Source: Sialis fuliginosa (lineage: Eukaryota; Arthropoda; Insecta; Megaloptera; Sialidae). Taken from it: a DNA stretch of 64,000 bases. Shown in pieces: positions 49,251 to 59,265 of the stretch; within the stretch, counting starts at the first letter, position 1, and each line of letters opens with the position of its first letter. A program made the translations under genes and the position numbers. The stretch lies in contig OY540819.1 in the NCBI GenBank assembly GCA_961205875.1, positions 8,558,501 through 8,622,500 on the forward strand. The letters run 5' to 3'. The notes under the pieces are model-generated. The model did no database searches and had not been told where the DNA came from. It saw only the letters and a list, made by a program, of their open reading frames with translations.

Positions 49251-51156
49251 CTACGCCACCTGAAAACGAAAATACAAATTAGATAGATATATGCAACATA
49301 CATTTTTATTTGTAATTTGTACAGGAATTGAGTAAAATTATTTAGATTCCATATATTTAGTAAAACATATCTTCAAGTATAAATTCTACCTCTCTAAAAG
49401 TATATCTCCCCCCACCCCCCTAGATTTCTTTGACATTTTCCTGGACCAAAAAAAAACTTATATTTTTCTCAACTTTTAAAGCTAAAATAAATTATGAATA
49501 ACATTTGTCATATAGAGTACCTTAATTCATTGCTGAATAAGTGGCATATTTATAGGAAATCTGGTAACTAAAATTATTAACTTATATCCTAGAAATTAAA
49601 GTTAATTCTGATGTGGATAATTTTGTCTATTACACCTAAACCATAAAATGTACGAAGCTATCTACAAAAGACCCGATACAGTGGGCAATAATTGATGAAA
49701 AAGAAGAATTTTGCCCATATTCGTTTATTGAATTAAAAAGTAAATTGGTTCTGTACAATGTACATGATGAGAAAAATTATAAATTGTATATTTTCAAAAC
49801 CAATTTGTTCAAAAATATCATATGAATAATTTTATAAAGAAGTAGGTATATGAATAAACAATTACAGTCTTTTATAATTACTTAATTTAAAAAAATAAAA
49901 TAATAGATAATCATAAAATTATTTTAATTTGTAATTTGTCTGGAATAAAATAAACACGATTATAAAAAAGATAAAAACTGATATTAAATACATAACTACT
50001 CATTGTATTTATAATATGTACCTATATACTTACTTATTTTATTTTCCTATTTACACTTTTTTATTTTAAAATTACTCTATAATTTAGTTCAGAGAGTTCG
50101 GACATACGAGAACGTTTTTAAGATTTCTACCGACATTGTAACACGCGTGTCTGCTGTCGTTTTTTCCCCAACTTTTTGTTATTGTTTAGCACATACATCT
50201 TAAGACATACCGACACGTTTTAGGGAGCAACGTATTACAGAAATTAAAATACTCGGTGTTTAATGAAGTGTTGCGATAACACTTTTTTCAGTGATTGTTG
50301 TCAGGTACAGACATTAAGAACTAACTTATTTGTAGGTAAAATATCCGGTTCAATGTAATATGCTATTTATTAATATCTACACTAACTTTTACCTCATTTG
50401 TATTTTTAAATTGGCGAATGCCCTCGCGACCGACTGCTCTAAATAGGCATCCACCGCATTACTATCTCTATCATAGGAAAAAATAAATTTCATCTACGAA
50501 GTGGATCAAATTAGATCTAATTTTTTCGATCAATGAAGATATAAATTTTTTAATTAGATGTAATTTGATCCAAACAATGTTTTGTCGAACGTACTGCTCT
50601 GTATTTCTTTGAAATAGTGTATGATTCTATAAGATAGTATATATAATTTAAACTAAACCTAAATTTGATTCTGTAACAATGAAAATCCCACTAGGATCGG
50701 TTCAGTATTAATTTCTTCGAACGTGTTCAATGTTACTGCTCAGTTATTTGATGGTGTAGCGTGATGATATCTAGTCCTAACTAATTCTATTTTTTTAGGC
50801 CTCTAACAGTGAAAGTCCTATCAAAATCGGTTCAGTAGTTTTCAAATTTACTTGGAACAAACAAATAAGATAAAAAGTTATGCAATGATTCTTAATTAGT
50901 GAAACCAGTGAAGATATATGTATCTAGTCAATATAAATATACAGACTGTTATAACGGGCTACAGTTACAAAAAGTGGCAATAATATTTCTATTTGAAATA
51001 TGGCTTGATAGCAGTTGGATGAAATCTAATAAGAGTCAATTTAGACGAGCAAGTTTTTATCACCTCTGCAGAGTAGTATTGTCTTATAGGGTTAATCACA
51101 TGTTTGTGTTGAAGTTTTAAGGGTTCTTCACAATAAAAAAATGTTGTTTTACACGA

Positions 51157-51842
51157 TCAAGTGCGTGTTGGGCACGTACATGATAGGGTTCCGTAGCCAT
51201 TCTCAATACTATTTATAAAAAATAGATATTCCAAAATGTTTCATAAACTATTTTTTCTATAATGTTCGTTATAATTAAAAACTACATTCTGAAATTTTCT
51301 CAATTTTTTCTGATAACGACATTGAAAAGTAAATATATCGTGACTGTAGGGTTAAAATCAAAAGGTTCTTAAACATTTTTTTTTACTTAATGGGGTAAGT
51401 GAGAAGTGAGAAGTGAGAAAAAAATGTGAGTATACTTTTCAGTCTTTGGTAGGGGGGTCCAAAACTTTGTTGGCAGATTTCGTTATAATTTTCATTGAAA
51501 GTACTAATTAAAAGCTACCGATGGTTTAGATTTAGAAATTAGAGAGACGGGGGGAGGGACGCTCTGATAACGACATTGAAAAGCAAATGTATCGTGACTG
51601 AAGGGTTAAAATCAAAAGGCCCTAAAACATTTGTTGTTGCATTTTAGTAGATCTATCTAAAAAAATCTAACTTAATCGGGTAAGTGAAAAAAACAACTTT
51701 GAGTACATTTTTAAGTCTATGGAAGGGGGGTTCAAAAATATTTTTAAAAACATCTCATCATTTCTGTTTTTGGGTTGTGATATACATACAAACAGACTAA
51801 CGACAGTACCGAAACTATAAGGGTTCCTTGTTTTCTACGGAA
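51157..51842 (+). repeat. Interspersed repeat family B, copy 2, with an internal duplication
   Basis: It starts CAAGTGCGTGTTGGGCACGT and ends near GGGTTCCTTGTTTTCTACGG. The block TCTGATAACGACATTGAAAA followed by ATCGTGACTG.AGGGTTAAAA occurs twice (about 51308 and 51565), about 257 bp apart, each followed by a CAGTCTTTGG/AAGTCTATGG block. Copy 1 (7097-7500) has the block once. Confidence 0.7.
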
Positions 51843-52327
51843 CTCAAAAAATGCTCCCAGATGTACGCACTAAATGCATTATATTCTTATTTAAAACCCA
51901 CTGTCTGTCTCGTGTGAAACGAGTCGGTAACTGTACCATCACACACAACATCTGCACTGTTAAGGCGATTCGATAGTTACGTAACGCGTTTATAACAATC
52001 CGGAAAAACTGGACCGCGAGACACATGTGGTGCTCGTGCGGTAATTACATTAGAGATCAATCTGTGGTTATTAATATTGACGCAATGTCACGGCCGGATA
52101 CAGAGATTCAAGGCATTTAAATACAGTCAAATTTCTCTAAGCTATGACTATACCCACGTTACTAAATAAACCGTGTCGTGAAATTTTGGGACAGTTAACT
52201 TTTGATTCAAAGCTAAAACATAGACCAATGGGACCGAAAAAATAAAAATAAAAAAAACACCCTAATGTAGATAGGTATACTAAAATCTAAGTAAGCAACA
52301 CCGTGTTTTTGACAAAAGTGCAATAAA

Positions 52328-53157
52328 CCATAGACATAGAGAATGGACAGTGCATTCTGTATTAACACAATGGTGTAACATCTGTTCAAAAAGTGAGAGA
52401 GAAATGCAGTGTAGTTTGGAATATATCTATCTCTTTTTCTAAGAATCTGATTGATAGCTTACTATAGTTCAGGGTAGTATTTCTGTCCGATATATTTTTG
52501 TATATCTATCTTGTGATTTTTGTGCAAGTTTTTTATTAGAAAAGTAAATAATATAAACAATAAACATACTATAATGGTTCATATTTCATCGAGGAAATTT
52601 AAAAAAAAACATCAATTGATCTGATAGAAATTTGCAAAATTATGAACGGATATTCCGGGAAAATTACATTTTTGCTACCAAAAATATTAAATATATATTA
52701 ATAAAAAATAGTTTTAAATCAATTCCCATGTGGTTGCTACAAAATGATGAGGTGGATTGCACTTACAAACAACACATAGGTACAAGATTTACTTAACAAA
52801 ATTTTAAATATTTTTTTTGATATTAGGTTACATTACGAAGCTACGAAAAAGGAAGAACGAGATATTAAAATTGGGTCAAAAAATTCGAAACTTATGTTAT
52901 TTAGAAATCAATAATTGTTTTTTTTTTAAATAAATTTTTTTTATAACGTTAATTATTTTTTGTTTTTTAACCTCTTTATATACCTATAGTATGCATATAG
53001 TATATCTATGAATATTTTTAATGTTCGGGGCCAAGAATGAAATAGTTACACTCCTGTTTAAAAAAAGGACAAGTATATTCCAAACCTGTTTCTATCTCTT
53101 TCTTTTGGCACGGCTCTGTTTTCGAGTCAGATACGTGGTCCATTCTCTATGTCTATG
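52328..53157. mobile_element. TIR element with a 7-8 bp target duplication (CAATAAA)
   Basis: The termini CATAGACATAGAGAATGGAC and its exact inverse GTCCATTCTCTATGTCTATG bound about 830 bp. CAATAAA precedes the left end (52321-52327) and follows the right end (53158-53164); an 8-bp duplication CAATAAAC/T is equally possible. The size of the duplication suggests a hAT-type element. No transposase frame remains. Confidence 0.78.
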
Positions 53158-54737
53158 CAATAAATCGGAAATAACATTATTATTAAAGGTTACCTTTTTA
53201 TTCATATCTAATCTTATATTGCACCAAAAAAGTTGCAGTGATTGTATATATTATTAATTATAATTAACAAACTAACAATAGACTGCAATGCCCCAATGAT
53301 TGAGATTCTTCGAGTTAGTTATACGAGTACATGCATATGTAGATTTCATTCTTTAATAAATATTATTAAAGTAGCAACGGTGTAAAACTAGATTCGAAAA
53401 CTATAATTAAATTAATTATTTGATAAAATCTTGGGTTCAGCAAACTTTTTTTTGGAATATAATTATTCCTAGGAATATTCTACTATAATTGTATTTAATT
53501 AGTCATTTTTAATTTTTGTATTTTTGTATGTTTGTAAACAAAAAAGTTGTAGTAAATAAAAAAAATATTTAAAATTGTTATTTATTCATATAATACAATC
53601 TTTAAGGCTTCCGCGGTGATCCTTGTAATATGTAAATACACCTTGAACATTTTTTTAAATGTCAACAAAAACAACCTTGTATGGCAAAATCTTCGAATTA
53701 ATCGATTTCCATTCCTTGTGTTTTTCAAAATATCAATTTTCAAACGTCATTTTTCCGAAAACCGCTGATTTTAGAGATATGGTATGTTTTACAAAAAGTG
53801 TTCAGAATTTACCGTACAATTCAAAAATGGCATAATATTTAATGTTCCATTAAAAAAATCAATGATGACTGCATATGTTCTTCTTGAGACACCTGTATAC
53901 AATTTTCTTATGTCAAAAAATCCGCAACTAAAAATACTAATCGACGTGTCCGAGCGTTTTTCCACAAAATAATTACCTGAATTTTAAGCGAATTTGTTCA
54001 TTTCATCATGAAATAAGAAGAAAAATTAAAAATTTGCTGACAAAAAATTGAATTTTTTTTCGTTCTCTAGGTACTATAAAAAACATGTTTGGCTTCTTGT
54101 TAATTTCGTATTTTATCATGCAAATAGGTAGATATAAAATGATCATGACTATTAACAAAAATGTTCACTTTATTGCTAATTCCAGTATCATTAACAAGTC
54201 CAGTGCAGAATAAAGAACTGTCAGTTTTTGCAATGTTTTCTGACAGCCTGAAATATCGCTGATGAGCAAATTACAGTTGTTATAAATTACTACACCAGAT
54301 TAGTTTCTACGGTAGCTAGCTTATAATTGAGTGTTTTATCGTAAGTTATAAGCTATAGAACTTAACCCTTTCTATGTTAAATGTACATGATTATTAATAT
54401 TCTTGATAACGAGATTTGTTCAACTACTTTTAAATATGTTTATTCTAATAATATTGGTGTTTTTATTTATAGATTATAATACATAATTTAGGCAGTGGCG
54501 AAGCGTCCATGGAAGCAAGGGAAGCAGTGTAATAAATAATTTAAAAATATTATTAGAATATTCATCTTTATGCGCAACCCAAACATTCTAATGAAAAGTC
54601 AAAAATAACATTTAATATTAATTTATACGTTCAATTATAAAACTATAATACCTCTACGTCTTATTTTCTTGTATTTTAGTCGATATTTGTATGACGAGTT
54701 GAAGTTCAGTGCAGGAAATTTCACAAATTTTTTTTGC

Positions 54738-55321
54738 ATTTTTGATTTCGTTAAAAGTATGTTTATTGTATAGAAAATGACGCGAAAAGTTGAAATTTTC
54801 AAACCGCAGGTCTGTATCTTAAACCGTTCTCGAAATATAACCTCTCAAAGTTTCATTTTTTTCAAAATTTTGAAGAAAAATGGCCCTAACTTTTGAACGC
54901 GTGGTCGGAATTGATTTTAGTTGACGGATTTATAATCAGCGTGTCAAAATCTATATAATGACATATATAATACCTTAAAACTCGAATAAAAAAAATTCGC
55001 GAAAAATCGAAAAAATTCAATATTCAATTTCAATTCAATAAAAAAATGTCGATTTTTGACCAAATTTTTTTTGTCGGATTTTAAATTATTATACATGTCA
55101 TTATATAGATTTTGACACGCTGATTACAAATCCGCCAACTAAAATCAAATCCGACCACGCGTTCAAAAGTTATGGCCTTTTTTCTCAAAAAATTTGAAAA
55201 AACTAAAACTTTGAGAGGCTATATCTCGAGAACGTTTTGAGATACAGACCTGCGGTTTGAAAATTTCAACTTTTCACGTCATTTTCTATACAATAAATAT
55301 ACTTTTAACGAAATCAAAAAT
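54738..55321. mobile_element. Large fold-back element, arms of about 270 bp
   Basis: The left arm (54738 to about 55000) and right arm (about 55060 to 55321) are inverted copies with scattered mismatches. Matching blocks include TTGATTTCGTTAAAAGTATG, AAACCGCAGGTCTGTATC and GACCACGCGTTCAAAAGTTA-type sequence. The loop is AT-rich and about 60 bp. Confidence 0.85.
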
Positions 55322-56011
55322 TCATTATTGGAACTGCAGAAATAAGCTACAACTACACACTAAAATAACCCCTGGTGTTATCCTTAAAAATGCAATTAAT
55401 CCTTATAAAAAATTAAAAACGATTAAATCTTTTGTAGCATCTATTCTTGAATTTTCAGTAAAATATTTATTTTTAAACTTTTAAAACAGAATAATTGCGT
55501 TAAATCAAATTATAACAAAAATACCAGCACGTTGACATTCATTTCGTCAGTTAAAAAAACTGTGTATAATTAATAAATTATAAACACTAATTAAACACGA
55601 AATCTGAAATATTTTTTGATAAAAGAGTAACCGCGGTTCCCAAGATTCGACACAGGCAGCAGCCAGCCTGAATGACGACGCCATAGTACGCGCAGTGTCC
55701 GCTAGATGCAGACACGCTCGCGTACCGTTCTTCGCCGAAGTCAGTAACCCTGACCAAGGTTAGGGCTCCACTCTTCGCGCGTACGAGGTTCCAGTGTGCG
55801 TGGCCAGATAACACACAGATGTGTCTATAGTTGTTGAGCTCAAGATTAAAATTTAGTGTACATAAACTATACATTTGCTGTAGTTTGTTTTAATTAATAT
55901 TTAATTTTTTTCTAAAAAACTATAATTATTGTTTTTATTTTATTTTTAAATTTGTATAGCCAAGTATTGTTAATTTCCTGAATTCATTCTAACTATTTTT
56001 GCCTTAGACTA

Positions 56012-56390
56012 GGAAAGATAAAGGACAAATAACACATTACCTAGCGTTGTTACCATATCGCACCACGAAAAATCGCGCCACGAGTCATTGGCGTATCATT
56101 CAGATTTTTAAATAAATATCAATTGTTTTGAATTATAAAATGAATTAATAATAAATGTTTTATATTGACTTTAAAAGTATTTAAGTGAAAATTGATTAAC
56201 AGAAAAACGTCTATTTGGAACTATCATCTCTCATACATACTAAATTCAATTGTAATTTAAAGCATATTTGCATATTATATGCGGTTTTGACAATTAAAAA
56301 AAGATAGCCGCCGACAAATTTTGGTAACACTTTCATATACGGACTAGCATTGGTTGTTATGTATCCATAGTTTTCCCTAATCTAAGATTT
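56012..56390 (+). mobile_element. MITE family C, copy 1 (TTAGACTAGGAAAGAT)
   Basis: The ends TTAGACTAGGAAAGATAAAG and, inverted, TTAGATTAGGGAAAACTATG form terminal repeats. Shared internal blocks with copy 2 include AAACGTCTATTTGGAACTAT and CATTGGTTGTTATGTATCCA. It carries an extra block (ATCGCGCCACGAGTCATTGG) absent from copy 2. Confidence 0.72.
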
Positions 56391-56550
56391 TTGCCATTAT
56401 GTCTGTATGTGTGTCTGTCTGTCGACGCTGTAACTCAAAAACGCAATACATAGAAGGGAGAAAATTTCTTGTTTTTGAAAACAATTTGACAACCGCGAGA
56501 ACGGATAAAAGTTGTAAAGAATATTATTTATCTTTATAATTTATGTTCTA

Positions 56551-56826
56551 TTCTTAGATTAGGAAAGACTATGGATACATAACAACCAATGCTGAAACTG
56601 TTACCAAAATTTTGCAGTAGCCATCTTTTCTTAATTGTTACTATTGTCATTTCCATGCATATTATCCCAGAGGCGTCAGTTGAAAATTTATAATATGCAA
56701 ATATGCTTTAAATTACAATTGAATTTGGTATGTATGAGAGATGATAGTTCCAAATAGACGTTTCTCTGAGTCAGATATGATAACAACGCTAGGTAATGTG
56801 TATTTGTCCTTTATCTTTCCTTGTCT
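56551..56826 (-). mobile_element. MITE family C, copy 2, inverted relative to copy 1
   Basis: It is the reverse complement of the 56012-56390 element with the same ends (TTAGATTAGGAAAGACTATG on the left; the inverse of TTAGACAAGGAAAGATAAAG on the right). The two copies face each other 160 bp apart and together could form a large hairpin. Confidence 0.72.
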
Positions 56827-58123
56827 AAAATTCTATTAATCAAAACAAAAGTTAACAGAAGATATTTATTTTATATTCCAAAGAAGATATACAACACAAG
56901 GTTTATTTTCAGTATTACGTATAAGAATGTCCCGGGACACCCATAACAAATATTCTAGACGTAGTATACATGTCATCTACAAGTAGATAGTCTTGTCTCG
57001 CCTCTTGATAGCATTTTAAAGCCAAAATGATTAATTCTGTATAAAGTATAATGTGGCAAATACAAAAAATATTAATGAGGTATTTAATTTCTAATTCATT
57101 CACTATTTTTAATGAATGTATTGATAAATAGGTATAAATTTGTATAAATTTGTATAAATTTGAAAAAGGCCCGGGCAAAATAACATTTCTGGGCCTCCAT
57201 ACCCCTCCATTTCGCGTATGTAAGGAAATTTCAAACATATTCCGTTTTATCCTTATCATTTTCGGGGCCCTCCTAGCCCCCCTTCTATCTGAGCCTGTAT
57301 CTGTATATAATAAAAATATTAACCCAATATATCAACTTTTCTGCACTAGCTGTAAATTAAATTTCAGAATATTTAAAAAAAATAACCGAAAACTACCAAT
57401 ATTCAGACACGTTCAAAATAACACCAAATACGGAGAACCGAACGTTGCACGCATGCATCATTGTGCACACAAAGAAAGTGCAACTGGGGTCATTTGCATA
57501 CAATAATGCAGTCACCGGCGTCGCGTGGGAGTGTGCTAATGTGTCTGTCAGAGAACGGGCACAAACCGCGGCCGGGTTCACGTACTAGAAACTAATTTTG
57601 TTGTGATCGGTACAAGACTTCGGCAAACGTGGATTTACTTTATAAGGGATGAGATGTATTCATTTATAGTAAAAGGTTGTAGTTTTGGTTTGTTTGTGTA
57701 GCAAATAAAGGCTAGGGATAAATAAACGAAGTCGTATAGAAATTGAGAGTGATATGAAAATAATAACAGTAAGAATCGATTTTCAGATAGTTGTCATTAG
57801 ATATTAAAAAAGTTTATGTATAAATAGGTAAACATTTAAAGCACACAATTTAAATTATAATTATCCCAATTGTATTCAAAAACAGTGTATATGTATAAAA
57901 GTTTTTGTTATGAAAATTTGTCTTTATACATTTACCTATAACTTGAACTATTTTAAAGTAATCATGGTTGGACAGAAACCATTATTTAGAGCATTAATGT
58001 CCGGTATTATAAAGGAGCTAGCAAAATTTGCTAGCTAGCAATTACTTTCAAATGGGGTATTAATTCTGTACTAGTATCTATGAATTACTAAACTAAAAAT
58101 ACACCTTAACCACAAAAATTAAT

Positions 58124-58175
58124 GTCACTCGACACGTGTTTCGACTTCACAAGAAGTCCTCATCAGGAGCCTAAC
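58124..58175 (-). ncRNA. Hammerhead ribozyme-like motif, mirror copy on the minus strand
   Basis: Because the palindrome is perfect, the minus strand carries the identical motif: CTGATGA core at 58166-58160, GAAA at 58142-58139, and the GTC cleavage triplet ending at 58131. In a plus-strand transcript the two arms would pair fully and hide the ribozyme fold. Confidence 0.75.
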
Positions 58176-58196
58176 GATTCCAGACAGTCTGGAATC

Positions 58197-58248
58197 GTTA
58201 GGCTCCTGATGAGGACTTCTTGTGAAGTCGAAACACGTGTCGAGTGAC
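58197..58248 (+). ncRNA. Hammerhead ribozyme-like motif, minimal type I, plus-strand copy
   Basis: CTGATGA (58206-58212) is followed by helix II, G-GACTTC/GAAGTC-closing around a TTGT loop with one bulged G (58213-58229), and then GAAA (58230-58233). Helix III is ACAC/GTGT (58233-58240) with no loop, so it would have to form between two molecules, as in known dimeric minimal hammerheads. The cleavage triplet is GTC (58239-58241). Helix I pairs CTC (58203-58205) with GAG (58242-58244), then, after an internal loop, GTTA with TGAC. All core nucleotides are present. Activity is not shown by sequence alone. Confidence 0.78.
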
Positions 58249-59049
58249 ATTAATTTTTGTGGTTAAGGTGTATTTTTAGTTTAGTGACTAAGAAACCACA
58301 GTTTCTCCGTTTTTCAAGTAAAAAAAAAAAAAAAAAAATCTATGAATTAGTTATGGAATTTAGAGCAGTGACACTTCAACTAATTGTAACACGGTTGGCA
58401 TCTTTCACCGTACAAAATAATTTTCATAATATCACCACTGTTTTAATACCGTTGGTATTTACCTACAACGCGTGCGCGAAACTTGTCAAAGTCTTCAACA
58501 AACTCCAAAAGAACTGTCATATAAGTTTGATATCTCACTTGCTAGCTAACAAATTTGCTAGCTCCTTTATAATAACGGACATAAATGTTCTATAGATTCC
58601 TAGTTGGATTTCATATAAAAACAATTGTGATATGTGAATGACTTCAGAGTGGTTTGTTGTATGACATTAAGTAGGTGTTGCTGAAGTGTAACAATCAAAA
58701 TTAAAAAAAACGAGGAAATTTCGAAATCTCATCAAGTAAATTCAAGACCTTTACAATTACACGCTTTGCTAATGCATTCAGGTAATCGTCTAGCCAACAA
58801 TAAGTATCGGAACATGTAATTTATTTATTTAACGCTAACTGTCCGTGTACAATCAGATTTCCTCAAGAAAACGCGCAGTTTCCGCCAAACCTGGAGGCTG
58901 TCGGAAACTATAAAAAACAGTGGTTTTCAATCAGTTTTTAACAAACTCTTCACATATAGGGTTCCGGGAAAAAATTTTGATCTAAAGTGATGATTGATAG
59001 ATCTGCATTTTTGCACAAATATCTCTAAAGATCGTTGTAGATCGTGATA

Positions 59050-59265
59050 GAGATTCAAAATTAAAATTGATAAATTAACAAATAAGTTGAATAGTTAATA
59101 TCTCAGTTTGGCGCGATCCTACAAACTCCAACTTTTTTTTTAAATATAGCTTACACCATTAACTTTAAGACTATCAAATGATCTAAGACCGTCGAGACCT
59201 CCTTCCCCTAGTATTAACAAATTAAAATTGATAAATTAACAAATAAGTTGAATAGTTAATATTTC
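59050..59265 (+). repeat. Diverged copies of the 159-bp satellite
   Basis: AATAAGTTGAATAGTTAATA occurs twice (about 59080 and 59244), and GTTTGGCGCGATCCTAC, CACCATTAACTTTAAGACTA and GACCTCCTTCCCCTAGTATT match the 43.3-43.8 kb unit with more mismatches. There are about 1.3 units, in the same orientation as the main array 15 kb away. Confidence 0.8.

Larger units (their letters stand above)
58088..58337 (+). mobile_element. Poly(A)-tailed palindromic retroelement with hammerhead motifs (Penelope-like or retrozyme-like)
   Basis: ATCTATGAATTA occurs at 58076-58087 and 58338-58349, a 12-bp target duplication. The insert is a perfect palindrome (arms 58088-58185 and 58187-58284, one-base centre at 58186; pairing extends one base into the flank), then GACTAAGAAACCACAG, a short unique tail and about 19 A. 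The palindrome begins exactly at the 5' insertion boundary. No protein is encoded. Poly(A) and target duplication show insertion by retroposition; the hammerhead-like sequence and the inverted arrangement are known for Penelope-like elements and their small relatives. Confidence 0.8.
57989..58590. mobile_element. TA-flanked TIR element (GAGCATTAATGTCC), host of the palindromic retroelement
   Basis: The left end, GAGCATTAATGTCCGGTATT onward, and the inverted right end, GAACATTTATGTCCGTTATT, match over about 52 bp, including AAAGGAGCTAGCAAA. TA lies at 57987-57988 and directly after 58590. TA duplications suggest a Tc1/mariner-type MITE. Removing the nested insertion leaves about 340 bp. Confidence 0.72.

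Noticed and set aside
53784-53972. 62-codon frame as a small gene
   Set aside because: No homology recognised, low-complexity Lys/Phe-rich, and inside repeat-derived sequence.
55587-55874. 95-codon minus-strand frame in the GC-rich island
   Set aside because: No recognisable domain and no splice context. The length is expected in a GC-richer stretch with fewer chance stops.
57150-57506. 118-codon plus-strand frame with an overlapping minus-strand frame
   Set aside because: Composition is like the surrounding non-coding sequence and contains transposon-end-like pieces; no family match by eye.
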